NCBI RefSeq assembly: GCF_902167145.1
Contig: NC_050098.1
Coordinates: 30,808,501-30,872,500, forward strand
Length of the DNA stretch: 64,000 nt
Origin: Zea mays
Taxonomy: Eukaryota; Streptophyta; Magnoliopsida; Poales; Poaceae
Reading direction: 5' to 3'
This document shows, piece by piece, positions 9,630 through 21,291 of the stretch. The number at the start of each line of letters is the position of its first letter. The stretch's first letter is position 1. Below the pieces are notes generated by a model. It was given only the letters and a program-made list of their open reading frames with translations. It was not told where the DNA came from and did no database searches. Position numbers and translations under genes: made by a program.

Positions 9630-10712
9630 TGCAATTGTATGAATATGGATGCAGGAATCACCACCCTATGTGATGAGTTGTGAAAATTGAAAATAGAAGT
9701 TGTTTCCTCTGGTGCCTTGAGTTATATTTCAGTGGAGCCCACTTTACATGAGCAGATAGTCATGGCACAGATTGCTGACAAGGGTGTTCAAGTCATTAAG
9801 GAAATGGTCGAACAGAAGGTGGATAAATACAAACGTTTCTGTCAGGACAGCAAAGGGATTCTATGGTTTGGAGACCGATTGGTTGTTCCCAAGAACCCCG
9901 AGCTCAGAAAGAAGATATTGGATGAAGCTCACCTTTCCAAATTCTCCATGCACCCCGACAGTAACAAGATGTATCATGATCTCAGATCTTTGTACTGGTG
10001 GACCAGAATGAAGAGGGAAATTGCTAAGTATATATCTGAATACGACACCTGCCAGAGAGTCAAGGCCAGTCATTTGAAGGTAGCAGGCACTTTACAGCCC
10101 CTTCCCATACCATCTTGGAAATGGGAGGATATTTGCATGGACTTCATCGTGGGATTGCCCAATACCTCCCGACACCATGATTCTATCTAGGTCATCGTGG
10201 ATAGGTTGACCAAAACAACGCATTTCTTGCCAGTGCATACCACCCACAGGGCAGAAAAGTATGCAGAAATTTATATTGACCAGATAGTTCGTTTGCATGG
10301 GATACCAAGGACTATTGTGTCTGACAGAGGAGCACCATTCGTGGCACGTTTCTGGGAACAATTGCAAGAATCACTTGGGACCCAAGTAATAAGAAGCTCG
10401 GCGTACCATCCTCAAACAGATGGTCAGACAGAAAGGGTGAATCAGATTCTAGAAGACATGTTGAGGGCATGTGTGCTACACTATGGGAAGGATTGGGACA
10501 AGTGCCTTTCATTGGCAGAATTTTCTTATAATAACAGCTACCAGTCCAGTCTGCAGATGGCACCTTTTGAGGCCTTGTATGGGAGAAGGTGTAGGACACC
10601 GCTAAATTGGTCACAAGCGGGAGAGAGAGAAATTTTTGGGCCTGACTTAGTACTTGAAGCAGAGGAGAAGGTCAGAGTCATTAAGAAGAACCTAGAAGCT
10701 GCTCAGGCCTGA
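9630..10712 (+). pseudogene. Integrase zinc-binding and catalytic core of element B
   Basis: Integrase, which inserts element cDNA into chromosomes. The HHCC zinc-binding domain is visible (HLSKFSMHPDSNKMYHDL) but its first Cys is changed: the sequence reads SEYDTCQRVK where relatives, including element C, have CDTC. The DD35E core is complete: Asp 10140-10142 in ICMDFIVGLP, Asp 10323-10325 in VSDRGAPFVARFW, Glu 10431-10433 in GQTERVNQILEDML, with 35 residues between the last two. Stops at 9681 (TGA), 10188 (TAG, tryptophan position in SI-W-VIVDR) and 10710 (TGA) break it. Confidence 0.9.
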
Positions 10713-11192
10713 CAAAAGAGCTATCATGACAAGAGGAGGAAGCCTATACAGTTTGAAGTGGGAGATCATGTCTATCTTAAGGTGTCACCCACCAAAGGTG
10801 TTCAGAGATTTGGAATCAAGGGCAAGTTAGCTCCTCGCTACATTGGACCCTATGAGATCAAGGAAACTTGTGGGCCTGTAGCATATCAATTGAAGTTGCC
10901 ACCCCACATGTCAGCAGTTCATGATGTGTTTCACGTATCTCAGCTACGGAAGTGCGTTCGCTTACCCACTGAAGTACTACCTGAACCAGAAATTGAGATA
11001 GAACCAGACTTGTCTTATCAAGAGCACCCCGTCAAGGTATTGGATCAAAAGGAGAGATCAACGCGGGCAAAGTCGATCAGAATGTATAAGGTTCAGTGGA
11101 GTCACCATTCAGTAGAAGAGGCTACGTGGGAGACTGAGGATTTTCTACGTTCTCGCTTCCCCGACTTTCTATCTAAAGGAGTCGGTACGTAA
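10713..11192 (+). pseudogene. Integrase C-terminus with chromodomain, element B
   Basis: Continuous frame from the last integrase stop to 11192. The GPY/F-type module is seen in GIKGKLAPRYIGPYEI and AVHDVFHVSQLRKC. It is followed by a chromodomain, VKVLDQKERSTRAKSIRMYK then VQWSHHSVEEATWETEDFL, ending in FPDFL. In this family the chromodomain is thought to steer integration towards methylated-histone heterochromatin. The WETEDF end of the fold and the aromatic/acidic positions are present. This is the main evidence for assigning B to chromoviruses. The C-terminal stop is followed by about 240 noncoding bases to the polypurine tract. Confidence 0.9.
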
Positions 11193-11430
11193 TCCAAAAA
11201 CCCCACCCCCACCTGCCCTTCTAAACTAAATATAAGAAAAACTTAGATGTAAAAGTAATTGTAAACTTGGAAAATGGTTTTAAAAGGGGTTCCTTCTGAA
11301 GTTGCAAAGAAAATGACATTCGAAGAGCAGTTAACTAGAGAAGCTTGGATAAAGGAAAGAGCAACACACCAGCACACCTTCATGGCACCCCTCCAAAGGA
11401 CTCTACCTAAAATCTCGGGATGAGATTCCT

Positions 11431-11444
11431 TTAAGGGGGAGGGC
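11431..11444 (+). promoter_or_regulatory. Polypurine tract of element B
   Basis: TTAAGGGGGAGGGC immediately before the 3' LTR start; this is the plus-strand primer for DNA synthesis. A palindrome-like TCTCGGGATGAGA sits just upstream. Confidence 0.85.
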
Positions 11445-12308
11445 TGTAACACCGCAGGTGTTACTTAGGGTGTTCACCCAGGACTACACTAATAAACCCA
11501 TCATCACATGTGGTTTAATTTGAGCAAAATACACTAAACTTGGGAATCAAGATCCTAAGTAAGTGCAACCCATCTTAGAAGTCATGCCTTGGCTTTATCA
11601 TGCACATATTGTGGAGAGAATTGCCCAAACCCTAATTCAAACCCCTTTGGACAATTGGAGCCCTAGAAGTGAGTATGACCAAAAGGCTATGAAAACCACA
11701 TGATCATGACTTGGGCAAATTATAAAAGTTGTAGTACACTTAATACCCTACAAAAAATAGTAAGAAAGTGACCCCAAAAAGGTTTCAGAAAAACCCCAAA
11801 AGGTTCACCAAAGGGAAAAACCTAAGAGAAAAATCAGAATTTTTCTAAGTTCAAAACCAACCCTCTTCCAAAGATCAAACATGTTCACCCTTTTTCAAAC
11901 TTCAAAACCACTTGGCCCAATTGACAAAGTGGCGCCTAAAGACCTCTAGAACACCCTGGAAAAGTTTGAACCCAATGCTAAGTCGTTTGACACGACTTGG
12001 CATGGTTTTTGTCTTGGTGTGGACAGCTCGGACAGAGCCAACTTCCCACCCCCATATCTGTCAAACCCAACCACATCTCCCCTTGGAACTCACATGAACT
12101 AGGTAGCCCTAGGTGCAGGGAGGAGATCTCTCAAAGGTATTAGGGCAAGATTCGCACGTTTGGCTGCGCAGCAGGAGATAGAACAAGAGCAGAAACAAAC
12201 CTCCACGTGTTCGACGCGCACTGAGCTCGCCAAAGCACGCCCGACGCCCGCCCCCGCGTGCGCCGCGTCACGCCAAGCCGAGCCCGTGCCATTTCTTGCG
12301 CCCGCGCC

Positions 12309-12315
12309 TATAAAG
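12309..12315 (+). promoter_or_regulatory. TATA box of element B 3' LTR
   Basis: TATAAAG in CGCGCCTATAAAGCCACC, the counterpart of 1677-1683. It could drive readout transcription rightwards, into element C. Confidence 0.65.
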
Positions 12316-15300
12316 CCACCAGAGGCTTCGACCGTACTGCCCCGCCCGCTCTCGACCTCACCGGAGCACTAGATCACCGGCATTGCCCCGCGCACGGCGT
12401 GCTAGCGGCCGCCCGATTCCCTGCCACCGTAGACCGGTCAGCAGTGCCTTTCCCAACCCCGTCCGACCCTTGGAGTAGACCTTGCGTGCCTCGGTGAAGC
12501 TCCTCGAGCGAGGAATCAAACTCTGACTCGCCGGAGAAGCCAGATCACGGTCGTCAGACTTCACCCGACCGCCGGCAAGCGTGGACCGAGCTCCACGGTG
12601 AGTTGTTCTTTGATTCCTTGCATGAGTCGATTCCTTGACACCCCGTGAAGCTCCCCGTGCCCTTGGATTGACCGGTATCGCCGTGGATAGACCGGAGCAC
12701 TCGCCGCTGACGAGCTCGCCCGCCTGCGCACGTGGACCGGCCGATTCCGGCCATCACCGCCATCGTGCCATACCTCGTTGTGACCGCAAGGACCTCCCAG
12801 AGCCAACCCCGCCCTTCGCCGGACCTCCCTTGCCGCCGGTAAGCCGCGCCGCCCTTTTTCCTTTCGCGGGTACTGTTCAAAAGGGGGGAGGGACCTCAGG
12901 GAAGAAGAGATAAAAGCCAGGGTGTTTTTGAAGTGTCAGCGACTCAAAGGAATAGTGGCGTAGGGGTATAAGTGAAGGGATTGTTTTAGGAAAAGCCCAG
13001 GGTCTTCGATGCAAATTGGTTTTCCAGAAAACCTTTTTAATATTTCTGATTTAAATACAAATAGAACTTGAAAAATTCATAACTTCAGTTTAGTTCACCC
13101 AAATCGAGTCAAACCAATTTTGCCAGATTCTAAATAATGTAAACTATTTAGGAAAAATACAAAACCCCTAAGTGTTGCAGAAAATTTCAAAGTTTTGATT
13201 TAAATGATTATCTGGCCAAAAGATAAATGAAATAGGGAAAAATAGCTACACTGTTAGACTGAGGTTAAGAAAATTCAGAGAAGTACTTAATCACTTTCTA
13301 ATCTGTTTAAAAATAGTAAATCCTTCAGTACACCAAATTAAGGTAGAGTTTGCCATTTAAATCATTTTCAGCTTAAAGTTAAAGAAAATATAATAGGTAG
13401 TTTAAAATAAGAACCAGGGAGCAACCATATTTTTGTTAGCTCCCTTATCCAGTATAGTTCACTAGAAAAGTTTGTTAAACCTTTGTTTAGTACAAAAGAA
13501 ATGAGATACCCTTTTATTTTATGAAAACAAGGAAAACTTAGAAAAACCCTAGGAAAATAACCCTGAGAAGAAAACACCTTAAACCTTGGGATAACTAATG
13601 TTTTGCTATTATAAACATAGGAAAATTTTGAGTTCTGTTGTTTGACATTTTTCAAATAACAAGATAGTTATAAGGATCTGTTTGGCATTAAACTTTAGAA
13701 AATCATAACTAAATAACCACTAAGTAGCTCTTTGTGATTTTTCGCACAGAAGCAGGTCATTACCCATGGATACCAGCAAAAATAACTCTTAGTACAAAAC
13801 CAACCCCTAAATGGGAGTTGTAGTGCAAAGTGACCCCTTTGCCCCAACTTTTGTTATTTTTGTCCAGGGCATGATCTAATTATTCTGGACCTCAAATTTA
13901 TAGGAAAGACTACAGTGACAAATAGTAACCCACTGCACTTTTTACAGAATTTTTATAAAAATTTAAATCAATGTTGTAGTTTAAACCACCTTAAGGGCAT
14001 AAAAAGACAATAAAAAGAGAAATTAGTAGTGGAAATTAATGTTGCCCTAACCAAGACAACAAAACCTGAGTACTTATCAAAACCTCAAGAAACAATCCAA
14101 GCCTTAATTCACTATGCTTAACTCTAAGCAAAACCTCAAACCTAAACTGCTAAGCATAAACCCCTAAGACTTCTTATACCAAGGAAAACCCTAAGTCCTC
14201 ACTAACTTAGTTTTTCCTTCCCTATACATAATGATTACTAAATTCTGCATCTCATAGCATACATATATCTTATTCATTGCATTCGATAGATTGCAACCTC
14301 GCTGACGGAGAGTACATCCTCGTGCCGGAGCAAGGACTTGCTCAGGAGGTAGCCCCGGATCCAGCACTAGAGCCTGCCATCGAGGATCTGCCTGCCCCAG
14401 CTTTGGAAGGCAAGCCCCGGTTTTATGCATAACCAGTTCTATATATTATTTTACTACACTTAATGATTGTAGGCTTGTACTGTGCATTTAAGTGTAGGAG
14501 TTGCCTGAAACCCTAGTTGCATTACCTCAGAATTTCCTTTGAGATGGATACTAGTATGCTAGGTCAAGTAGCTGCTGTACTAATAGGGATCTCGGTAGAA
14601 GTCGAGTGATTTTTCTAGCACTTGCGCGAGTCAGGAATTGGTTGTATCCACTTTCATAACATAATGATGTTGGTCTGTGGACAACAATCCATGGGGATTG
14701 GTTGTCTACGAGGTGGAAATTGGAATAAGGATTATGGTGTGGTACCGTGAGTCAAGCGTTTGAACGTACTAAACATATGCTGAGAAATATGGTAAATCGG
14801 TAAGCCTAGTACCTGATTGAACCTGGCAGCAGACTTTGCCCCTCACGCGACCTGAGACGTGGTCTCCCATTCCGGTTATGGTGGGTACAAGTGCGGTCAC
14901 TGCACGACGGCAGTCGGGGTCAGTGAGGCATTGTACGCCAAGGCGGTGAGCCCTGATCTGTTGACGGGGAATCGATGGGGACGGTTGATGTGTGTGGGGA
15001 CGGAGTGCCTCGCCACGTCGTGTGTTTAGGTTTACCTTGCAAGGTTTAAAAACTCGATTCAAATCGTCTACTTCTTGCAGCTAATGAGACTGCTTGATCC
15101 ATGCTGCTACATTGAGTAACAAGTGGAAATGTGATGACTTGGCAAAAGTTGTTGATTGCTAAATGTTTGATACCATGTATGGTTACATAGGTATACATTT
15201 AGTCTTAAGAGAGTCACACTAAAACTTGAAAAAGCTAAAACTTGATTTTTAGACTCAGCTAGTGCTTTTGGCAACCAAACCCCTCAGCCAAACAGCTGCA

Positions 15301-15444
15301 TGTCTAGAGGTAGAGGAGTAGACTCCTCACACCGGGTAAGTCTAGCTGAGTATGTATACCCAGCCTTGCTTGTGGCATAATTTTATAGGTTCTCTGGAGG
15401 ACATGGTTGCTGGAGTGACTTGGCCGTCCATCTTGCCACCGGGT

Positions 15445-15449
15445 TGGGC
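15445..15449. repeat. Target site duplication of element C, left copy (TGGGC)
   Basis: TGGGC precedes element C, and TGGAC (28746-28750) follows it. The uninterrupted 5' LTR of B has TGGAC here (GGGTTGGACAGTCGAG), so the left copy carries one later A-to-G change. Confidence 0.9.
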
Positions 15450-15918
15450 TGTGACGGAACCTCCCAAGTAATTAGGCCCACTTACAGTTGTCCTTGTCCA
15501 ACGGATCTCAGACAACCCTGTAGGTGCCCCTGAATCACTTTACAAGTTCGGTATCTACTTTTCTTACCTTTCCCAAGAGCGTTTCACCCGTCATGCAGAC
15601 ATTACAAGCATCGGAGTTACGAGAATGCGGAAGCAATTACATGAACTTACCTTTATTTAAAAGTAAGATAGAGTTGAATATTTACAGACCAGAATATATC
15701 CTATGAGTGCAGAGTAATATTATTACACACCAAGGGAGGCAAAAACTCCTCCCATAAAGTTTTAAACAAAAGTTCTTATGAAGGATCCTTTCCTCCCGCA
15801 CTTCATTCCTGGTGTTCTTCCTTCGGTACCACCTTAGAACAGAAGCAACAAAAGTTTGTCGCTTCCTCACCTAAAAACAACGGGGAATAAAACCCTGAGT
15901 ATGGAATTACTCAGCAAG

Positions 15919-15924
15919 TCTTAC
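15919..15924 (-). promoter_or_regulatory. Conserved donor-like motif in C 3' LTR
   Basis: Minus strand GGGTAAGACTTGCTGAGTA, followed by ATTCCATACTCAG (spanning about 15895-15928); matches the motif at 4711 in element B. GT of the putative donor is at 15924-15923. Confidence 0.45.
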
Positions 15925-16008
15925 CCGACTAAAGAAAAGACTCTCAAGGGTATGCTGGTTTAAGGGAGTCAAGGTAAGGTTTCTCAATGATCTAAGACTC
16001 TGTTTTGC

Positions 16009-16026
16009 AACAAGGTAAGGTTTCTG
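16009..16026. other. Deletion scar with templated filler in C 3' LTR
   Basis: The partner LTR continues TGTTTTGCAG into about 410 bases ending ATCTTATTCTGGCC. Here TGTTTTGCA is joined to CTGGCC through about 14 bases (ACAAGGTAAGGTTT) that match 15969-15982 just upstream (TCAAGGTAAGGTTT). This is the footprint of end-joining repair with local template copying. Confidence 0.8.
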
Positions 16027-17777
16027 GCCTTAGTCTGCCCGAGGCAAAGCTTACCCATGACGAGGCATGTGACTAGTTAAAGGGTCCTCGGTCATCAAGC
16101 CTACATCGAGACGGTCCTTAATCGACTCAGACGAAGACACTACACCGAGACTCTCTTCTCGTGCAAGTCACCCGCCCGGTCTCAGCTTAATCATTTCAAC
16201 CCAAAGTTTGGTACCTGGCAGAGGTACATCTTTTCCGATGTTGAACCCATCAAGGCCTTGATGGATCCACCATCAAATTTTATTTTCGAAAACCTCCCAC
16301 CCACTTTTGCCACAACATCTTTTGTAAAAACAAAACCTTTTGTTTTTCTAAAGCAAGGCTAAGCATCAAAAATCTTTTGTAAAACGATGATCAAGGAAGG
16401 TAAGCAAATTCAAGGAAGGTAATGCAGGAAATATTCTAGCAATCAACTCCTATCACCTAATGCATCAAGCAAGTGAGAAAGATTTAAAAAGCATCAAGGA
16501 GGTGGCAAATGCACTGGGGCTTGCCTTCGTTTATAGGTGAGTCAGCCTTGGATCCGCAGATGTCAAAGTAAAAACAATTCCCTGCCTGATGTTCTGCAGG
16601 TGGTGGTGGTGCAGTCTTCTCTTCTTCTATCTCAACTTCTTCCTCGTTTTCTAAATATAACCATATAGGTATATATAAGAATGAATGCCATGTAATGCTC
16701 ATGAGAGTGCCAAGATAATAATAGTTTATTATCTAAAGTCTTGAATACAACTTTCCTTCACGGAACTCCGAGAACCTAGGGTTTCCGGAGTCAATAGTGA
16801 AGTTCAAAGAGCAGGGGGTAGGGTTTTGGGTTCTAGTATCAAACAAGGTCCAAATCAAACCAAATTCTACCCAAGGCTTCTGAATAATGTTTAGGGTTCA
16901 AATAAAAAGTTTGGGCATTTTTGGAATTATTGTCTATTTTCTAAAAATCCAGAAGCAATGCTTTAGGCTATTTTAAATAACCCAAAATTCCCTATTTGTC
17001 CTAAAAATCATAAAACTATTTTTATTAAATTCTATGGAAAATTAAGAATTTAGAAAAATTAGTTTGACATTTTTGCCATTTTTCTGCAATTTTCTACAAA
17101 TTTCTAAATTTGGACAGAAAAAGAAAAAGGAAAGCTATGAATAGTGCTGGGCTGATTCTAGCCCAGGCGGCCCAAACCCAGGCAGAAACGCGCGCGCCCG
17201 CGCCCACGGTGGAGACTTTGCAGAAAGGCCCTCGCAGCTTTGGATATCCGTTAAGAACCCCTGGCTACTGTTCAACGTTTCACTAACATCTACAAAAACA
17301 ACCCCGCGCTTCTATCCTTTCTCCGTTCGAAGTCCACGGCGGCGAACCGCGCAGGGACGTACTCCGGCGAGCACCTGGACCGGCCGGAGGGAGCCAAGAC
17401 TGGCGGCCCTGAGTGGCGAACACCGAATTGGATCTCCCCCGATCAATTCCCCTAACTTAATTTCATGGTTGGTAAACTATCAAGCTCTGTCCACGCGGAC
17501 CGCGGACGATGAGGACAATTGCACGCGTTCCCAGCGACTAGTGGGCTCCTAGTTCAATTCGGTGGTTTGGCAAGCATCACGGGGTTATGAGAATACTCAA
17601 ACGAGGGAGCAGAAGGTGTGGGCTGACCTGAATCGCGCTAGCCGCGGCGAGCTGTTCTTCGCGGTGTATTCGAACCGGTTTGGGGAGAATCTGAAATTAG
17701 CGCTCTCTGGTGGGGGGTTTGGGATGCAGGTGGGTGCAGTAGTTGCTGGAATACATGGCGAAGCCGAGGGGGGCTCA

Positions 17778-17784
17778 ATTTATA
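17778..17784 (-). promoter_or_regulatory. TATA box of C 3' LTR
   Basis: Minus strand TATAAAT in GGGATCTATAAATTGAGCCC; counterpart at 27427-27433. It would drive leftward readout from the 3' LTR into B's LTR. Confidence 0.6.
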
Positions 17785-19097
17785 GATCCCATCGACAGTG
17801 GTGTCCAATTTCGCAAGGTTGTGATGGCGGCCGGAAGGAACAGGGATACTGGAGCAGGGGATGGGTGGCTTTCACCGTGGCGCTTCCTCCGGTGATCACC
17901 GGTTGAGGAGCTACGACGGTTACCAGTGAGCTGGTGCGGCTAGGGACGACGTGGTGGAAGGCTTGGAGCGTGGCACAGCCGCAGTAAAGTACGGCAACTC
18001 CGGTGACGGCCATGAGGCCCCGTCGCCGGTGAAAAGGGGCAGGGGACAGCGAGGCCACAGTAGCTCATGCACATCCGCGACGAGATCTTTACCCGATGAA
18101 CGAAATCCATACGCCCGTGGCACGAATCCCGGCGAAGAGGTCGCCAGCGGTAAGCATTTTGCGCTGGCGTTCTGATCCTTATCAGGTCACTGTACCATGG
18201 TGAAATCCAATTCAGTGTACCTGACAGTCGAAGTTCAGGGCCAAATTTCTCCCAAATTTTGATGGCAACTCACTTAAGGTTCTGCAGCAAAGTTGTAGAC
18301 CAAGGATTCAGCTACAATTTTGCCACAGCATCTATAGCCAAAATCCTACTAAATTATGTTTGAATTGGTGCCCAAAGTTCCTGTAGTGCACTGTCAGTCT
18401 GAAAATTCAGACTTAAATTGACCTGACAGCCCGACTTTGGGTCTGCTTATCTCCATTTTCTTCATAACAACTAGGCTTACCTTCTTAAGAAAAGTTGTTC
18501 TCCTTTGATAGGTTTACACATTTGATGTGGTGACCTAGGGTAAATTCTCAATAATTTAGAAGATACAAGGGCTCAAAGTTGAGTCAACCACACTGAAATT
18601 CAGACTTAACCAAAAGGGTCAAGTGTGGCTCTTTTGCACTTAAGTCCAAATCTCAAGTTTTGGATTGCAAATCCACCTTCTTGTGAACCATAATACTTAA
18701 GATGCTTTATTAACATGGTTTTTGCACTTTACCCCAAAAGTGGACTAATTTTGCACTTAACCCCCTAGGGTTTGGATTTAGGGTTTTCCAGGGTTTCAAT
18801 TAGGGTTTCTGGTATTTCAAGGGTGTAAATGTAATGTAGGTCCATTCTTGATAACTTTTTATGATTATTTCACTTAATCTTTGGGGTTTTCTCTATTTAG
18901 TTCCTGTTTTGCCCTTCTAATCCCCATTTAGGGTTAAGTACCCTACACTAGGGTCTTATTTGCAAAATGTTATAACAATACAACTTGTTTGAAATTTTTA
19001 CCTAGTGAATGCATCCTAGGTGTATCAAACATAGGAAATGCTGATGCTCATGATGTTATGCTCAAGTTTTAGTAACAGTAACACCAGGGGTGTTACA

Positions 19098-19110
19098 TCC
19101 TTCCCCCCAT
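19098..19110 (-). promoter_or_regulatory. Polypurine tract of element C
   Basis: Minus strand ATGGGGGGAAGGA directly abuts the 3' LTR start TGTAACACC. Confidence 0.85.
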
Positions 19111-19246
19111 AAAAGAATCTCGTCCCGAGATTAAAAGTACTAGGGTAAGTAATGGAAAAGGAAACACGTTATACTTTTATTTCCTTATTCTTGGTACAAA
19201 GCAGGGGTGGTTTGGGGATTTACTCCTTTATTACAGCAACTATACT

Positions 19247-19944
19247 TTACAAATTATAGGAGGCTAAAAAGCCTGGGAAATCTTATCTAAAAAGTATTGA
19301 GTTTCCCATGTAGCCTCATCTTCGGAATGTTGGTTCCACTGTATCTTATAAAACTAGAGAGTTTTTCTTCGGGTAATCCTGTCCTTTTGATCTAAGACTC
19401 GAATAGGGTGCTCTGAATATGTCAAGTCTGGTTCAAGGACAACATCTGTCACTTCAATAGTTCGATCTGGAACCCGAAGACACTTCTTCAACTAAGACAC
19501 GTGGAACACATTATGTACAGCAGACAAGGTTTCGGGTAACTGAAGTCGGTATGCCACTGGTCCGTATCTTTCAAGGATAGGAAAAGGACCAATATATTGT
19601 GGTGCAAGCTTCCCTTTGACCCCAAAACGTGTTACACCTTTCATTGGGGAGACCTTCAGATAGACATAATCTCCAACTAGAAAGTATAAGGGTATCCGGT
19701 GTGTGTCTGCGTAACTCTTTTGGCGAGCTTTTTCTTTCTTCAAATTATGAATTATTCACTGAACTTTTTCTTCGGTCTCTTTCACCATATCAGGCCTAAA
19801 GAAGTACCTTTCACCTGGTTCAGACCAATTTAGCGGAGTACGACATCGTCGCCCATATAAAGCTTCAAAGGGTGCCATCTTAATGCTTTCTTGATAGCTA
19901 TTATTATATGAGAACTCCGCTAACGGTAAACATTCGTCCCATTT
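19247..19944 (-). pseudogene. Integrase C-terminus with chromodomain, element C
   Basis: Downstream part of integrase after the stop at 19945. Visible on the minus strand: KMAPFEALYGRRCRTPLNWS, FGVKGKLAPQYIGPFPILE, AVHNVFHVS, then a chromodomain with IRVLDQKDRITRRKTL and FYKIQWNQHSEDEATWET. Stops: in the VQ-x-IIHNL region near 19753, TAG at about 19490 after NVFHVS, and one after RRKTL near 19350. The equivalent frame in G (49492-50223) is fully open and supports the reading. The last codons before TAA (19249-19247) are distorted by small changes. Confidence 0.85.
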
Positions 19945-21288
19945 CTATGGGAATTCCAGAACACATGCCTGCAGCATATCTTCAAGTATTTGGTTCACCC
20001 TCTCAGTCTGCCCACTTGTTTGAGGATGATAGGCCGAACTGTGGAGCAATTTGGTACCCAGGGATTTATGAAGTTCTTCCCAAAATTTGGATACGAATTG
20101 AGGTCCACGATCCGACACTATATTCTTCGGAACCCCGTGCAAACTGAGAATGCGAGCAATGTACAACTCCGCATAGGTGATGACGGGATATTTTACTTTG
20201 ACTGGAAGGAAGTGGGCGATCTTTGTAAGTCGATCAATGATAACCCAAATAGAGTCAAAGCCTTTTGTTGTTCTGGGTAATCCCACAATGAAGTCCATAC
20301 TAATATCTTCCCATTTCCATGTTGGTATCGGTAAAGATTGTAATGGACCGGCAGCTTTCAGGTGTATGGCCTTGACACGTTTACAAGTGTCACATCTAGC
20401 CACATAGCGTGCAATTTCAATTTTCATCTTCGTCCACCAGTAATGCTGCTTTAGATCATGATACATCTTAGTGCTTCCGGGATGAATAGAATAGCGACTA
20501 AGATGTGCTTCATCCAAAATTTGCTGGCGGAGCTCTTCATTCTTCGGCACAACTATGCGGTTTTTGAACCATACAACACCTTGATCGTCTTCTTTGAAAC
20601 ATTTGGCTTTTCCAGCCCTTATCTTCTCACATATATGTTTCATTCCCTCATCATTTTTCTGTGCGTCAATTATCCTTTGTAAAAGAACTGACTCAAGCTT
20701 TAGTTGACTTAGGGCTCCTTGTTGGATCATTCCCAGGTTTAACTTCTCCATCTCCTGGCATAGTGTATTGTCATAGGTCTTCATCGTAAGACAGTGACAG
20801 GAAACCTTACGGCTAAGTGCATCTGCCACTACATTGGCCTTGCCTGGGTGATAATGGATCTCCAATTCATAGTCCTTAATAATCTCAAGCCATCGCCTTT
20901 GTCTCATGTTCAACTCTGACTGGGTGAAGATATACTTCAAGATTTTATGATCTGTATAAATGTGACAGATATTACCCAGCAGATAATGACGCCAGATCTT
21001 CAGGGCATGAACCACTGCAGCTAGCTCCAGATCATGAGTAGGATAATGCTCCTCATGCTGGCGTAACTGCCTTGAAGCATATGTGATTACTCGGCCTTCC
21101 TGCATTAATACGCAGCCGAGACCACTGCCCGATGCGTCACAATACACATCAAAGGGCTTATTAATATCCGGTTGAGCCAATACCGGAGCAGTGGTTAATA
21201 ATACCTTCAATTGTTCAAAAGCTTCATTACATTTTGAAGACCAATTGAACTTAGTATCATTCTTCAATAGACTTGTGATTGGCTTCAC
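19945..21288 (-). pseudogene. RNase H and integrase core of element C (447-codon open segment)
   Basis: Longest open pol segment in the window. Residues about 1-160 are RNase H ([48 protein letters not shown]). The integrase zinc finger is intact (HLSRYSIHPGSTKMYHDL ... CDTCKRVKAIH), and the core shows ISMDFIVGLP, NIVSDRGPQFVSKFW and GQTERVNQILEDML, i.e. the DD35E triad. It is bounded by a stop at 21313-21315 on the RT side and at 19945 (a TAG after VLEFP, probably a CAG) on the downstream side. All catalytic residues are readable. In the full element this would be part of one polyprotein; as it stands it lacks RT and a start. Confidence 0.9.
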
Positions 21289-21291
21289 AAG

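Larger units (their letters stand above)
11445..15449 (+). repeat. 3' LTR of element B, first part
   Basis: Starts TGTAACACCGCAGGTGTTAC and follows the 5' LTR to GCCACCGGGTTGG, where element C interrupts it; the remaining 357 bases are at 28751-29107. The G tract found in the 5' LTR (about 2250) is short here, which shows length instability since insertion. TATA box at 12309-12315. No gene is seen within it. Confidence 0.95.
15450..19097 (-). repeat. 3' LTR of element C (3,648 bases, internally deleted)
   Basis: Pairs with 24700-28745 but lacks about 412 bases present there at about 25259-25670; a 14-base filler replaces them. Begins (plus strand) TGTGACGGAACCTCCCAAG and ends GGGGTGTTACA. 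Content in minus-strand order: AT-rich U3, TATA box (17778-17784), GC-rich promoter-proximal sequence, AT-rich middle and a U5 stem-loop near 15476-15530. Small open frames seen in it recur only because the LTRs are copies. Confidence 0.95.

Noticed and set aside
17562..18175. Open frames in the C LTRs (also at 27265-27824)
   Set aside because: Paired LTR copies with frame-altering differences between them; antisense frames overlap equally well, so coding is unlikely.
19908..20682. Plus-strand frames across the RNase H/integrase region of C
   Set aside because: They are reverse-strand shadows of the real minus-strand pol frame.
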